From Mycobacterium sp. EPa45 (GTDB lineage: Bacteria; Actinomycetota; Actinomycetes; Mycobacteriales; Mycobacteriaceae): a stretch of 64,000 nucleotides of DNA. The position numbers and the translations under genes were made by a program. The DNA is taken from assembly GCF_001021385.1 (NCBI RefSeq), contig NZ_CP011773.1, positions 806,001 to 870,000 on the forward strand, read 5' to 3'. The notes below the pieces were generated by a model. That model was given only the letters and a program-made list of their open reading frames with translations, did no database searches and was not told the origin of the DNA. Positions within the stretch are counted from its first letter, which is position 1. Every line of letters starts with the position of its first letter. Positions 8,559 to 17,694 of the stretch are shown here, piece after piece.

Positions 8559-9065
8559 TCAGCCGTTCTCGGCGATCCATCGGGTGGTGAACTGTTGCTC
8601 GGCGATCAGCAGGTCGACGAGCTGGTGGCCGATGAAGTTCTCGATCTTGCCGCCGACCAGCGGGACGCGTACTTCGACGGTGGCGCGAAAAGACAAGTGC
8701 GCCCGCAGATCTGACGGCGTCAAGAGGGCGCTTCCGGACAGCGACACCGGCGCTCCGGGGATGGAGCCGCTGACGGTGGCGTCGGCCTTGCCCTCGAGGA
8801 GTCCGGTCCAGCTTTCCACCCGGCGGATCTCGAGATCACCGTGGTGGAACTGGGTGACGACGGCGGGGAGCCGGTCGACCCGCAGCACCTGGGTGGTGGC
8901 CACGTCGACGCCCCCGTCGGGCGTCACATGAATCGAGTCGAGGGAGGCGTGGTCGGCACCGGAATCGGCCAGCCGGGCCAGCCAGTAATGCTCGTCGCGT
9001 AATGCTTCATGCACTTGTTCGACGCTGCCTTCGTACTCGGTGGCCATGTCGAATGAGCGAGGCAT
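8559..9065 (-). CDS. DUF2505 (SRPBCC-like) protein, copy 2
   Basis: A 168-residue paralogue of the downstream DUF2505 protein. Shared features are the N-terminal FDMATEYEGSVEQVHEALRD region, TTQVLRVDRLPAVV, and the C-terminal VPLVGGKIENFIGHQLVDLL followed by TTRWIAENG. The spacing of 21 bp indicates one transcript. It is divergent from murB with less than 30 bp between the likely starts, so both promoters overlap there. Function unknown. Confidence 0.82.
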   Translation of the reverse strand: MPRSFDMATEYEGSVEQVHEALRDEHYWLARLADSGADHASLDSIHVTPDGGVDVATTQVLRVDRLPAVVTQFHHGDLEIRRVESWTGLLEGKADATVSGSIPGAPVSLSGSALLTPSDLRAHLSFRATVEVRVPLVGGKIENFIGHQLVDLLIAEQQFTTRWIAENG

Positions 9066-9077
9066 AGCTGGTGAGGC

Positions 9078-9083
9078 TACCGT
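9078..9083 (+). promoter_or_regulatory. -10 box for murB
   Basis: TACCGT is followed 8 nt later by an in-frame GTG at 9092. This is consistent with a leaderless murB transcript and favours the 9092 start. Confidence 0.35.
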
Positions 9084-9091
9084 TACGGGCC

Positions 9092-10195
9092 GTGGCAGCA
9101 GGGGACCGGCGCGGCGGGGTGCAGCGAAGCGACCCAGGGATGGCGTATGGCGGCGCGACGGTCGCCGAGAACGTGCCGCTGGCGCCGCTGACCACCCTGC
9201 GGGTCGGTCCGGTCGCGCGACGCCTCGTCACCTGCACCACCACCGGGCAGGTCGTCGACACGCTGCGCACCGTCGACGGTGACGCCGGCGGCCCGGTTCT
9301 GGTCCTGGCCGGCGGCTCCAACGTGGTGCTCGCCGACGACCTCGCCGACCTGACCGTCGTTCTGCTGGCCAATCGGGCCATCAGCGTGGAGGGGCGACTG
9401 CTGAGGGCCGAAGCCGGCGCGGTGTGGGACGACGTCGTCGGTGCGGCTGTGGCGGCCGGATTGGGCGGCCTGGAGTGTCTGTCCGGTATTCCCGGGTCGG
9501 CCGGAGCGACGCCGGTGCAGAACGTCGGCGCCTACGGCGTGGAAGTGTCCGACTATCTCACCCGGGTTCGGCTGTTGGACCGCCGTAGCTCACAGGTGCG
9601 CTGGGTCCCCGCCGGCGAGCTCGGGCTCGGATACCGGCACAGCGACCTGAAGAACTCCTCGGACGCGGTGGTGCTGGAGGTGGAATTCGCCCTCGAGGCC
9701 GACGGCCGCTCGGCGCCACTGCGATATGCGGAGCTGACGGACAGGCTCGGTGTGGCTGCGGGGGAGCGCGCGGCGCCCGCCGAGGTGCGTGACGCCGTGC
9801 TGGCGCTGCGCGCCCGCAAGGGCATGGTGCTCGACGCCGACGACCACGACACCTGGAGCGTCGGGTCGTTCTTCACCAATCCCGTGGTCGCAGTCGACCG
9901 GTTCGATGAACTGCAACGCGGCTGGGACGGTCCGGTGCCGCATTACCCGGCCGACGACGGGGTCAAGCTGGCGGCTGGCTGGTTGGTCGAGAACGCCGGC
10001 TTCGGCAAGGGCTACCCGGACCGTGACGATGCGCGGTGCCGGCTGTCGACCAAGCATGCGCTGGCCTTGACCAACCGCGGCAGCGCAACCACCGCCGACG
10101 TGTTGGCCCTGGCACGTGCCGTTCGCGACGGTGTGCGCGACGCGTTCGGCATCACGTTGAGGCCCGAACCGGTGCTCGTCGGCTGTTCGCTGTAA
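9092..10195 (+). CDS. murB: UDP-N-acetylenolpyruvoylglucosamine reductase MurB
   Basis: A flavoenzyme that reduces enolpyruvyl-UDP-GlcNAc to UDP-MurNAc in peptidoglycan synthesis. It has the FAD-binding motifs [33 protein letters not shown] and GAYGVEVSD. The catalytic region [14 protein letters not shown] contains the proton-donating Ser. Near the C-terminus RPEPVLVG carries the catalytic Glu. GTG 9092 gives 367 residues, close to the 369 of the M. tuberculosis enzyme. GTG 9119 and ATG 9140 are alternatives. Divergent from the DUF2505 pair. Confidence 0.95.
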   Translation: MAAGDRRGGVQRSDPGMAYGGATVAENVPLAPLTTLRVGPVARRLVTCTTTGQVVDTLRTVDGDAGGPVLVLAGGSNVVLADDLADLTVVLLANRAISVEGRLLRAEAGAVWDDVVGAAVAAGLGGLECLSGIPGSAGATPVQNVGAYGVEVSDYLTRVRLLDRRSSQVRWVPAGELGLGYRHSDLKNSSDAVVLEVEFALEADGRSAPLRYAELTDRLGVAAGERAAPAEVRDAVLALRARKGMVLDADDHDTWSVGSFFTNPVVAVDRFDELQRGWDGPVPHYPADDGVKLAAGWLVENAGFGKGYPDRDDARCRLSTKHALALTNRGSATTADVLALARAVRDGVRDAFGITLRPEPVLVGCSL

Positions 10196-10350
10196 AACCG
10201 CATATCGTCGATGAACGGCGTAGTCATGGACGCCTCGGCGACACGAATCGGCGAATATCGGCAAAATTAACCCGCGCGACGAAAAATGGGGAGAATGGTC
10301 GGTGGCAGCCCGCTCACGGGTTTGCTTAGACCATCTACGGGGGATGTGAA

Positions 10351-11307
10351 ATGACCACTGACATCAATCAAACCGTCAAGCGCGCGCGCGGCCGCACGCT
10401 CGGAGTCAAGACTTGGCTGGGCGCGGGCGCTGTGACCCTGGGCGTGGGTGCCGCCCTTGCGGGGGCGACGGCCGTCGCTGCGGCCGACACCGGCGGTCAT
10501 TCGGCCCCGAATTCGGCGTCGAGCCCGTCGACCAAATCCGATACCGGGCCCAAGCGCACGGTGGCCGGATCGGCTCGGACCGTCGCCAAGGTGACGACGG
10601 CCCCGGCCGGCGCGGCGGTCGCGAAGCCGTCGGCCAGTGCCAAGCCGGCCACCGGAGGCAGGACGGCAACCGCCAACGCGAGCCTTCCGCCGATCAACCA
10701 GACCATCAACACCCCGTTCGGACCGATCTCGCTGGTGGCAAACGTGACGGCCCCGACGCCGCCCGACCCGGGCGCCGTCACGGTGGACGTCAACGCGAGT
10801 ACGCCTATCGGCGGTGCCCAGTTCGGGCTGGCCGGGAACTCGACGTTTGACGCGCCCACCCTCACGTACACGACGGCGTTGACCAGCGGGACGCTCCAGG
10901 TGCCCTCGGTGGTCGCATTCGCCGCAAGCACCGCCGGCGCGTTCCTCGGCGCCGGGCTCACCGCCTACAACAGCCTGAACACCTTCGTCTCGGCTGTGAG
11001 CAGTGGCAACATCGGGGGCGCGATCTTCGCCTGGGCCGAGGCCGCGCCGAAGTTCGCCAACGCTCTGTTGTTCGGCAGCCAGACGCTCGACCTGCCGCTG
11101 CCGACCGGCGGAACGGGACCCGCCATCGTGGCGCACATCCCCGTCGGTGGGTTGTTCTCGCCGGCCCAGTCGCTGTCGGTGAGCTGGGACGAGTACAGCA
11201 CCACCCAATCCGGCATCACGGTCAAGCTGGCGGCCGGCAACATCGCGTTCGCGGGCACGAAGTTCGGCGGGGCGGCACCGGCCTTCTTCGCCATCTTCGG
11301 CCTCTGA
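10351..11307 (+). CDS. Exported protein of unknown function
   Basis: A 318-residue protein. A long basic n-region (TVKRARGRTLGVKTW) precedes a hydrophobic core (LGAGAVTLGVGAALAGATAV) and a probable cleavage site after AVAAA. Residues about 47-110 are a low-complexity Ser/Ala/Lys/Thr linker. The rest (about 110-318) is a Gly/Ala/Thr-rich, probably beta-rich domain with TPFGPISLVANVTAP and a hydrophobic stretch near VVAFAASTAGAFLGAGL. I do not recognise the family; similar exported proteins are frequent in fast-growing mycobacteria. It is inserted between murB and lprQ, adjacent in M. tuberculosis. ATG at 10351 follows a GGGGGATG purine stretch. Confidence 0.7.
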   Translation: MTTDINQTVKRARGRTLGVKTWLGAGAVTLGVGAALAGATAVAAADTGGHSAPNSASSPSTKSDTGPKRTVAGSARTVAKVTTAPAGAAVAKPSASAKPATGGRTATANASLPPINQTINTPFGPISLVANVTAPTPPDPGAVTVDVNASTPIGGAQFGLAGNSTFDAPTLTYTTALTSGTLQVPSVVAFAASTAGAFLGAGLTAYNSLNTFVSAVSSGNIGGAIFAWAEAAPKFANALLFGSQTLDLPLPTGGTGPAIVAHIPVGGLFSPAQSLSVSWDEYSTTQSGITVKLAAGNIAFAGTKFGGAAPAFFAIFGL

Positions 11308-11310
11308 CAC

Positions 11311-11342
11311 CGACGGGGTGGGGCGAAGCCCACACTCCGTCG
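11311..11342 (+). terminator. Imperfect hairpin after the exported-protein gene
   Basis: CGACGGGGTGGGGC (11311-11324) pairs with GCCCACACTCCGTCG (11328-11342), with one mismatch, one bulge and a 3-nt loop. It lies 4 nt after the stop codon. There is no T tract, as is usual for mycobacterial terminators. Confidence 0.5.
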
Positions 11343-11368
11343 ATTGGCAGCCGGACGGCTGGGTTCCG

Positions 11369-11374
11369 TATCTT
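11369..11374 (+). promoter_or_regulatory. -10 box for lprQ
   Basis: TATCTT is 8 nt before GTG 11383, consistent with a leaderless or near-leaderless transcript. It argues against the upstream TTG at 11344. Confidence 0.35.
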
Positions 11375-11382
11375 GGATTGAC

Positions 11383-12702
11383 GTGAGCCCAGCCGACCGA
11401 CCGCCGATCAACCGGCGACGCGCTTTGACAGCGCTGGTCGTCGGCGTTGCCGCGCCCAGCGCGCTGGCGGCCTGCGTAAACGGCGCCGGCAAACAGGCCG
11501 CGAAGCAGGAAGCTCCGCCGAAGGCGACGCTGAACTTCACTCCGGCCAAGGACGCCAAGGATGTGCTGCCCACGACCCCGGTGAGCCTCGAGGTCAAGGA
11601 CGGCTGGCTGCAACACGTCGCGCTGACCAACGCCGATGGCAAGCCCGTTGCCGGCACGCTCAACCGGGACCGCACCACCTTCACCGCCACCGAACCGTTG
11701 GGCTACGGCGCGTCCTACAGCTGGACCGGTTCAGCGGTCGGGCGCGACGGGCAGGCACTGCCGATCGCCGCGGCGTTCACCACGATCAACCCCACCAAAC
11801 AGGTCAACGGGCAGTTCCAGCTCTCTGACGGGCAGACCGTCGGCGTGGCTGTGCCGATCATCCTGCAGTTCGACGCCGCGATCGACGACGAGCACAAAGC
11901 CGACGTCGAGAAGGCACTGAACGTCACCACGACGCCGCCGACCGAGGGCAGCTGGGCCTGGCTGCCCGACGAGGTGGGCGGCTCTCGGGTGCACTGGCGC
12001 ACCAAGGAGTACTACCAGCCCGGCACCAAGGTCCACGTCGACGCCAAGCTCTACGGCGTCAAGTTCGGCGACGACTCCTTCGGCGCCTCGGACTCGACGC
12101 TGGACTTCGAGATCGGCCGTCGCCAGGTGGTCAAGGCCGACGCCACCTCGCACCGCATCCAGGTGATCACCGACGAGGGCGTCACCATGGACTTCCCCTG
12201 CAGCTACGGCGAAGCCGACAAGCCCCGCAACGTCACCCGCAGCGGCATCCACGTCGTCAGCGAGAAGTACGCCGACTTCTACATGACCAACCAGGCCGCC
12301 GGATACAGCAATGTCCATGAGCGCTGGGCGGTTCGGATCTCGAACAACGGCGAGTTCATCCACGCCAACCCGGCCAGCTCCGGGGCTCAGGGCAACACCA
12401 ACGTCACCAACGGCTGCATCAATCTGTCCACCGGCGACGCCGAGCAGTATTTCGGAACGGCCATGTACGGCGACCCTGTCGAGGTGACCGGTACGTCGAT
12501 CCAGCTGTCTTACGCCGACGGTGACATCTGGGACTGGGCGGTGGACTGGAACGAGTGGAAGTCGATGTCTGCGTTGTCGGATCAAAAGCCCGAGACCAGC
12601 ATTCCGAGCAGCGCGCCGGCCACCCCGACCGATGCCCCGACCCTGTCGGGTACGCCCACGACGACGCCGACGACGTCGCGCTCGGCTACGACCGGCGGTT
12701 GA
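11383..12702 (+). CDS. lprQ: L,D-transpeptidase lipoprotein (LprQ, LdtMt5-like)
   Basis: A 439-residue cell-wall enzyme that forms 3-3 peptidoglycan crosslinks outside the membrane. The N-terminus has [11 protein letters not shown], a hydrophobic core and lipobox LAAC, so it is a lipoprotein. It continues with Ig-like domains (about 45-260) and a YkuD catalytic domain. The active site is visible: His327 in EFIHANPAS and Cys345 in [11 protein letters not shown], a variant of the usual SHGC(R/H)N. The C-terminal tail (about 405-439) is Ser/Thr/Pro-rich, probably a flexible wall-spanning segment. Orthologue of Rv0483 by order and sequence. Confidence 0.92.
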   Translation: MSPADRPPINRRRALTALVVGVAAPSALAACVNGAGKQAAKQEAPPKATLNFTPAKDAKDVLPTTPVSLEVKDGWLQHVALTNADGKPVAGTLNRDRTTFTATEPLGYGASYSWTGSAVGRDGQALPIAAAFTTINPTKQVNGQFQLSDGQTVGVAVPIILQFDAAIDDEHKADVEKALNVTTTPPTEGSWAWLPDEVGGSRVHWRTKEYYQPGTKVHVDAKLYGVKFGDDSFGASDSTLDFEIGRRQVVKADATSHRIQVITDEGVTMDFPCSYGEADKPRNVTRSGIHVVSEKYADFYMTNQAAGYSNVHERWAVRISNNGEFIHANPASSGAQGNTNVTNGCINLSTGDAEQYFGTAMYGDPVEVTGTSIQLSYADGDIWDWAVDWNEWKSMSALSDQKPETSIPSSAPATPTDAPTLSGTPTTTPTTSRSATTGG

Positions 12703-13435
12703 ACCGGCTGGCGCTGGCCTGATCGCGGGGCCGGAGCACGATCTGGTCGAGGTTGACGTGCGACGGGCGTGATGCGACGAAGCCGATCACCTCGGCGACG
12801 TCGGCGGCCACCAGCGGCGTGATCCCCGAGTAGACGGCGTCGGCGCGCTGCTCGTCGCCGGCGAAGCGCACCAGGGCGAACTCCGTCTCCACCGCACCGG
12901 GCGCAATCTCGGTGAGCCGCACCGGTTTTCCGAGTAACTCACCGCGCAGCGTTCGATGCAGCGCACCCTGGGCATGCTTGGCCGAGGTATATCCGCCGCC
13001 GTTGTCATACACCTCCAGTGCGGCGATCGAGGTGACGGTGACGATCAGTCCGTCGCCGGATTCGACGAGCTTGGGCAGCAGCGCCCTGGTCACGCGCAAC
13101 GTCCCGAGCACGTTGGTCTCCCACATCCAGCGCCAGTGGTCGAGGTTGGCCTCGGCGATCGGTTCCAGTCCTTTGGCGCCGCCGGCGTTGTTGACCAGCA
13201 CATCGACCCGGGGCAAACCGGCCGCCAGGGCGGCGACGGCGTCGTCGTCTGTGACGTCGGCCACAATGGCGGTACCACTGATCTCGTCGGCCAACCGCTG
13301 GATGCGATCAGCCCGGCGCGCTACTGCGACAACGTGAAAGCCAAGGGCGGCAAGGGTTTTGGCGGTCGCCTCGCCGATACCGGAGCTGGCGCCGGTGACT
13401 ACCGCTACGCGGGAATGGGCGTCTGGAAACGTCAT
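12686..13435 (-). CDS. SDR family oxidoreductase (Rv0484c-like)
   Basis: A 249-residue classical short-chain dehydrogenase. Motifs: NAD(P)-binding [11 protein letters not shown] with [10 protein letters not shown] (an Arg pair suggesting NADP preference), VLVNNAGG, a catalytic Ser in VTSIAALE and YTSAKHA with catalytic Tyr and Lys. The frame extends far upstream, but ATG 13435 gives the standard SDR N-terminus and has a -10 box 7 nt before it. The 3' end overlaps the convergent lprQ gene by 17 bp. Substrate unknown. Confidence 0.9.
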   Translation of the reverse strand: MTFPDAHSRVAVVTGASSGIGEATAKTLAALGFHVVAVARRADRIQRLADEISGTAIVADVTDDDAVAALAAGLPRVDVLVNNAGGAKGLEPIAEANLDHWRWMWETNVLGTLRVTRALLPKLVESGDGLIVTVTSIAALEVYDNGGGYTSAKHAQGALHRTLRGELLGKPVRLTEIAPGAVETEFALVRFAGDEQRADAVYSGITPLVAADVAEVIGFVASRPSHVNLDQIVLRPRDQASASRFNRRS

Positions 13436-13442
13436 CGGACCA

Positions 13443-13448
13443 ACTCTA
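13443..13448 (-). promoter_or_regulatory. -10 box for leaderless SDR gene
   Basis: On the minus strand TAGAGT is followed by 7 nt and the ATG at 13435. It sits back to back with the plus-strand promoter at 13459, so the two divergent promoters overlap. Confidence 0.5.
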
Positions 13449-13455
13449 GTAACTG

Positions 13456-13464
13456 TGCTAAATT
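13456..13464 (+). promoter_or_regulatory. Extended -10 promoter for the polycysteine uORF
   Basis: TGC followed by TAAATT (13459-13464) is an extended -10 element. Exactly 6 nt later is GTG 13471, so the transcript should begin at the first base of this start codon and be leaderless. Confidence 0.6.
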
Positions 13465-13470
13465 CCTCTC

Positions 13471-13545
13471 GTGATCCGAATCGGTCTGACCAGCTGTCTG
13501 GTCGCGCACACCGCGTGTTGTTGTCACGCGATTCGCTGCGCCTGA
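13471..13545 (+). CDS. Leaderless polycysteine uORF, putative cysteine-responsive attenuator
   Basis: A 24-codon ORF (GTG to TGA) beginning MIRIGLTSC and containing ACCCHAIRCA, so five Cys including three in a row (TGT TGT TGT). The Cys codons sit in the loop of a perfect 6-bp stem: CGCGTG 13512-13517 with CACGCG 13525-13530. It lies 85 nt upstream of the ROK gene that precedes mshA, whose pathway consumes cysteine. Leaderless polycysteine mini-ORFs acting as cysteine-responsive attenuators have been reported in mycobacteria. Assignment here is by sequence features; the function at this site is inference. Confidence 0.7.
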   Translation: MIRIGLTSCLVAHTACCCHAIRCA

Positions 13546-13630
13546 CAGACCCGGACACTCTTCTTCTCTCGTCCCGCTCACGTCGCCAGGTGTGGCACAA
13601 GCCCCCACCCCGACTCGAGAAGGACACCCA

Positions 13631-14938
13631 ATGCGTACCGTCGCACTTTCCTCCCACGATCCGCTCCGTACTTCCGCCCGTGACGCGGCCCGCGTCGGAG
13701 CCCGCCCGCATCCGCTGCGAACCCGGCACCACATCGTGGCTCCTTCGCTGCGGATCCCCGATGCCGCCGCCGCATCGGTCTTCGCGGCGGTGCGCCAGCG
13801 CGGCGCCATCGGCCGCGATGTGATCGCCCAGGTCACCAACCTGTCGATCGCCACGGTGAACCGCCAGGTCACCTCCCTGCTGGAGGCTGGAATCCTGCGT
13901 GAGCGCGCCGATCTGGCGGTTTCGGGCGCCATCGGCCGCCCGCGGGTGCCGGTCGAGGTCAATCACGAACCGTTCCTGACCCTCGGTATCCACATCGGTG
14001 CGCGCACCACGAACATCGTCGCCACCGACCTGCTCGGCCGCACCCTCGACGCGGTCGAGACGCCGACGCCGCGGGGCGGACAGGCTGCCGCGCTGGCCTC
14101 ACTGGCCGGCAGCGCCCGTCGCTACCTGAGCCGCTGGCATCGACGGCGCCCGCTGTGGATCGGCGTCGCGATCGGTGGTGTGGTGGACAGCGTCACCGGA
14201 CATGTCGACCACAGCAGGCTGAGCTGGACGCAGGCCCCGGTGGGACCCGTGCTCGCCGAAGCGCTGGGCCTGCCGGTGTCGGTGGCATCCCACGTGGATG
14301 CGATGGCCGGTGCCGAGGTTCTGCTCGGGCTGCGTCGCCCGCCTGCCCCGGCGTCGAGCAGCCTGTATGTCTACGCCCGTGAGACCGTCGGCTTCGCCCT
14401 GGTGATCGGTGGACGGGTGCACAGCCCGATCAGCGGCCCGGGCACGATCGCCGCGCTGCCGGTGTCTTCCGAATTGCTCGGCGGCAGTGGGCAACTGGAG
14501 TCGACGGTCAGTGACGAGGCGGTGCTGGCCGCCGCTCGCAAACGCGGCATCGTGCCGGTCTCCGGGCCCGCCGCCTCGATGGCCACGCTGCTGCGGGCCG
14601 CCCGCCAGGGCGATACGCCTGCCGGTGTCGGGGCGCAGGAACTGCTGGCCGAGCGAGCCCGTGTTCTCGGCGGCGCGGTGGCGCTGCTGCGCGACATGCT
14701 CAACCCCGACGACCTGGTCGTCGGCGGCCAGGCGTTCACCGAGTACCCCGAGGGCATGCAGTTGGTCGAGGCCGCGTTCGCCGAGCGGTCGGTGCTGCCG
14801 GCCCGCGATATCAGGGTGACGGCGTTCGGCAACCGAGTGCAGGAGGCCGGCGCCGGCATCGTCTCGCTGGGTGGTCTGTATGCCGACCCGATCGGCGCAC
14901 TGAGACGGGCCCAGAATCGCCGCGAAGCCGCGGTGTAA
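13631..14938 (+). CDS. ROK family transcriptional regulator (Rv0485-like)
   Basis: A 435-residue regulator with an N-terminal winged helix-turn-helix (about 45-100, [20 protein letters not shown] followed by [13 protein letters not shown]) and a C-terminal ROK sugar-kinase-like domain (about 115-430). The ROK part has [18 protein letters not shown] and [15 protein letters not shown] motifs, but the usual ROK zinc-site CxCGxxGC is not seen, so it is probably not a kinase. ATG 13631 has GAGAAGGA upstream and is preferred to GTG 13592. In M. tuberculosis Rv0485 regulates a PE/PPE pair. It precedes mshA by 10 bp and is likely co-transcribed. Confidence 0.88.
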   Translation: MRTVALSSHDPLRTSARDAARVGARPHPLRTRHHIVAPSLRIPDAAAASVFAAVRQRGAIGRDVIAQVTNLSIATVNRQVTSLLEAGILRERADLAVSGAIGRPRVPVEVNHEPFLTLGIHIGARTTNIVATDLLGRTLDAVETPTPRGGQAAALASLAGSARRYLSRWHRRRPLWIGVAIGGVVDSVTGHVDHSRLSWTQAPVGPVLAEALGLPVSVASHVDAMAGAEVLLGLRRPPAPASSSLYVYARETVGFALVIGGRVHSPISGPGTIAALPVSSELLGGSGQLESTVSDEAVLAAARKRGIVPVSGPAASMATLLRAARQGDTPAGVGAQELLAERARVLGGAVALLRDMLNPDDLVVGGQAFTEYPEGMQLVEAAFAERSVLPARDIRVTAFGNRVQEAGAGIVSLGGLYADPIGALRRAQNRREAAV

Positions 14939-14948
14939 AGATGGAGGC

Positions 14949-16286
14949 GTGCGGCACGCCCGGGAACTGACCGACAGTTCGACCGATGGGATGCCGCGTC
15001 GCGTCGCGGTGTTGTCCGTGCACACCTCCCCGTTGGCGCAGCCCGGGACCGGGGACGCCGGCGGGATGAACGTCTACGTGCTCCAGACCGCGCTGCAGAT
15101 GGCGCGGCGCGGGGTCGAGGTGGAGATCTTCACCCGGGCGACGTCGTCGTCGGATCAGCCGGTGGTTCGGGTGGCACCCGGGGTGCTGGTGCGCAACGTC
15201 GTGGCAGGTCCTTTCGAAGGGCTCGACAAGTACGACCTGCCGACCCAGTTGTGTGCGTTCACCGCCGGGGTATTGCGGGCCGAGGCCAACCACGAGCCCG
15301 GCTACTACGACATCGTGCATTCCCACTACTGGCTCTCCGGGCAGGTCGGCTGGCTGGCTCGCGACCGCTGGGCAGTGCCGCTGGTGCACACCGCCCACAC
15401 GCTGGCCGCGGTGAAGAACGCGGCGTTGGCCGACGGCGACGCACCGGAACCGCCGCTGCGCTCGGTGGGGGAGCAGCAGGTGGTCGACGAGGCCGACCGC
15501 CTGGTTGTCAACACAGAAGACGAAGCGCACCAACTCATTTCGCTGCACAACGCCGACCCGCGACGCATCGACGTGGTATACCCGGGCGTCGACCTGGAAA
15601 CGTTCACCCCAGGGAACCGGCACGCCGCACGCGCGGCACTCGGCCTCCCTGACGGCGAGCGCGTAGTCGCCTTCGTCGGGCGCATCCAGCCCCTGAAGGC
15701 ACCCGATGTGCTGTTGCGTGCGGCCGCGCGGCTGCCCGGTGTGCGGGTGCTGGTCGCCGGCGGCCCGTCCGGCAGTGGACTGGCCGCACCCGACGCGCTC
15801 GTGGGTCTCGTTGCCGAACTGGGTATGGCAGACCGGGTGACTTTTCTTCCCCCGCAGTCGCGCGAGCAACTGGTCAACGTCTACCGCGCCGCGGACCTGG
15901 TCGCCGTGCCCAGCTATTCGGAGTCGTTCGGCCTGGTCGCCGTGGAGGCGCAGGCTTGCGGGACTCCGGTGGTGGCCGCGGCGGTGGGTGGTCTGCCGGT
16001 GGCGGTGGCCGACGGCGTCAGCGGCGCCCTGGTCGCCGGCCACGAGCCCGGCCAGTGGGCCGATGCGATCGACGGTCTGCTGGCCCGCGACCCCGGGGAA
16101 CTCAGCGCCGCCGCCGAGGCGCACGCCCAGCGATTTTCCTGGGCACACACCGTCGACGGCCTGCTGGCCAGTTACTCCCGGGCGATCACCGACTACGCCA
16201 GCGTCCGGCGGCGGCACGCGGCCGGCGACGCGCTGGCCCGGCGCAACGGCCGGCGCTGGACGATGCGGCGGGGCGTGCGGCTATGA
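14949..16286 (+). CDS. mshA: D-inositol-3-phosphate glycosyltransferase MshA
   Basis: A GT4 enzyme (445 residues) that joins GlcNAc from UDP-GlcNAc to 1D-myo-inositol 3-phosphate, the first step of mycothiol synthesis. The motifs [15 protein letters not shown] (here [20 protein letters not shown]), [29 protein letters not shown] and [19 protein letters not shown] (the E-x7-E donor site) match the family closely. GTG 14949 is chosen as upstream start, though ATG 14991 begins directly before the conserved core and is possible. Stop overlaps the next start (ATGA). Confidence 0.96.
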   Translation: MRHARELTDSSTDGMPRRVAVLSVHTSPLAQPGTGDAGGMNVYVLQTALQMARRGVEVEIFTRATSSSDQPVVRVAPGVLVRNVVAGPFEGLDKYDLPTQLCAFTAGVLRAEANHEPGYYDIVHSHYWLSGQVGWLARDRWAVPLVHTAHTLAAVKNAALADGDAPEPPLRSVGEQQVVDEADRLVVNTEDEAHQLISLHNADPRRIDVVYPGVDLETFTPGNRHAARAALGLPDGERVVAFVGRIQPLKAPDVLLRAAARLPGVRVLVAGGPSGSGLAAPDALVGLVAELGMADRVTFLPPQSREQLVNVYRAADLVAVPSYSESFGLVAVEAQACGTPVVAAAVGGLPVAVADGVSGALVAGHEPGQWADAIDGLLARDPGELSAAAEAHAQRFSWAHTVDGLLASYSRAITDYASVRRRHAAGDALARRNGRRWTMRRGVRL

Positions 16287-16789
16287 CCGGCAACGTCCAA
16301 CAGATCATCGAGAAGACGCTCGACGAGCACGGGCTGGTCTACAGCCGCCACGAAGGCGCGCATGGCGGCTTGCCCGGGCTGATCGTCGAGCTGCCCGGGG
16401 AGCGCAAGCTCAAGACCAACACCCTGCTCAGCATCGGCGAGCATTCGGTGCGCGTCGAGGCGTTCGTCTGCCGCCAGCCCGATGAAAACCACGAGGGTGT
16501 GTACCGCTTCCTGCTCAAGCGCAATCGCCGGCTCTACGGGGTGGCCTACACGCTGGACAACGTCGGCGACATCTACCTGATCGGGCGGATGGCGTTGGAC
16601 TCGGTGAACCCCGACGAGCTCGACCGGGTGCTCGGGCAGGTGCTCGAGGCCGTCGACACCGACTTCAACACCCTGCTGGAACTCGGTTTCAAGTCGTCCA
16701 TCCAGAAGGAGTGGGCGTGGCGGGTGTCGCGCGGTGAATCGCTGAAGAACCTCGCCGCGTTCGAGCATCTGATCGACGACGACGACTGA
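16283..16789 (+). CDS. YbjN domain-containing protein (Rv0487-like)
   Basis: A 168-residue protein of the YbjN family, which has a fold related to type III secretion chaperones and unknown biochemical role. It has [20 protein letters not shown] near the start, [20 protein letters not shown] in the middle and an acidic end LIDDDD. ATG 16283 overlaps the mshA stop, so it is translationally coupled to mycothiol synthesis, as in M. tuberculosis. Confidence 0.88.
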   Translation: MTGNVQQIIEKTLDEHGLVYSRHEGAHGGLPGLIVELPGERKLKTNTLLSIGEHSVRVEAFVCRQPDENHEGVYRFLLKRNRRLYGVAYTLDNVGDIYLIGRMALDSVNPDELDRVLGQVLEAVDTDFNTLLELGFKSSIQKEWAWRVSRGESLKNLAAFEHLIDDDD

Positions 16790-16814
16790 TCGGTGCCGTG
16801 AGAAGATTTCCGGC

Positions 16815-17561
16815 ATGGCTGACTCCACACTGATTCTGCTGCGGCACGGCGAGAGCGAATGGAACGCGCTCAACCTCTTCACCGGCTGGGTGGACGTCGA
16901 CCTGACCGACAAGGGCCGCGCCGAGGCGGTGCGCGGCGGCAAGCTGATGGCCGAACAGGGCCTGCTGCCCGATGTGCTGTACACCTCGCTGCTGCGTCGC
17001 GCGATCACGACCGCGCACCTGGCGCTGGATGCCGCGGACCGGCTGTGGATCCCCGTGACGCGCAACTGGCGACTCAACGAGCGGCACTACGGCGCGCTGC
17101 AGGGTCTGGACAAAGCCGAGACCAAGGAGAAGTACGGCGAGGAGCAGTTCATGCTGTGGCGGCGCAGCTACGACACGCCGCCGCCGCCGATCGAGCGGGG
17201 CAGCACCTACAGCCAGGATGCCGACCCGCGGTACGCCGACATCGACGGCGGCCCGCTGACCGAATGCCTGGCCGACGTCGTGGCCCGCTTCGTCCCGTAC
17301 TTCACCGAAACCATCGTTCCGGACCTGCAGGCCGGCAAGACGGTGTTGATGGTCGCGCACGGCAACTCGCTGCGGGCATTGGTGAAATACCTGGACAACA
17401 TGTCCGACGCCGACGTCGTGGGCCTCAACATCCCGACCGGCATTCCCCTGCGCTACGACCTGGACGCCGATCTGAAGCCGCGGGTGCCCGGCGGTACCTA
17501 CCTGGATCCCGAGGCCGCCGCCGCCGGCGCTGCCGCGGTGGCCAGCCAGGGCGCCAAATAA
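16815..17561 (+). CDS. gpmA: 2,3-bisphosphoglycerate-dependent phosphoglycerate mutase
   Basis: A 248-residue glycolytic enzyme interconverting 3- and 2-phosphoglycerate. The catalytic phosphohistidine motif is [10 protein letters not shown] (His11). The motifs [32 protein letters not shown] (substrate-binding Glu and Arg) and [14 protein letters not shown] (second His) are all present. The neighbour order mshA, YbjN, gpm, senX3 is the same as in M. tuberculosis. Confidence 0.96.
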   Translation: MADSTLILLRHGESEWNALNLFTGWVDVDLTDKGRAEAVRGGKLMAEQGLLPDVLYTSLLRRAITTAHLALDAADRLWIPVTRNWRLNERHYGALQGLDKAETKEKYGEEQFMLWRRSYDTPPPPIERGSTYSQDADPRYADIDGGPLTECLADVVARFVPYFTETIVPDLQAGKTVLMVAHGNSLRALVKYLDNMSDADVVGLNIPTGIPLRYDLDADLKPRVPGGTYLDPEAAAAGAAAVASQGAK

Positions 17562-17570
17562 GCGGGTCAA

Positions 17571-17588
17571 TTGCCGTGAATTCGGCAA
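17571..17588 (+). terminator. Small hairpin after gpm
   Basis: TTGCCG (17571-17576) pairs with CGGCAA (17583-17588) around a TGAATT loop, 9 nt after the stop codon. A short stem without a T tract; a weak terminator candidate before the senX3 promoter. Confidence 0.3.
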
Positions 17589-17682
17589 ACGCAGGGTAAA
17601 CGGCGGCGGAATACATGCGCGCTCAGAGTGTGACGTGTCCCGAATTGGCCGCACGCTGCTGGGATGACGTTCACCGGATGCG

Positions 17683-17688
17683 TACCCT
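17683..17688 (+). promoter_or_regulatory. -10 box for leaderless senX3
   Basis: TACCCT is followed by exactly 6 nt and GTG 17695, so transcription should start at the first base of the senX3 start codon. Confidence 0.5.
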
Positions 17689-17694
17689 TCTCCT

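Noticed and set aside
14811..16217. Long minus-strand open frame opposite mshA
   Set aside because: mshA on the plus strand has unmistakable GT4 motifs; the antisense frame shows none.
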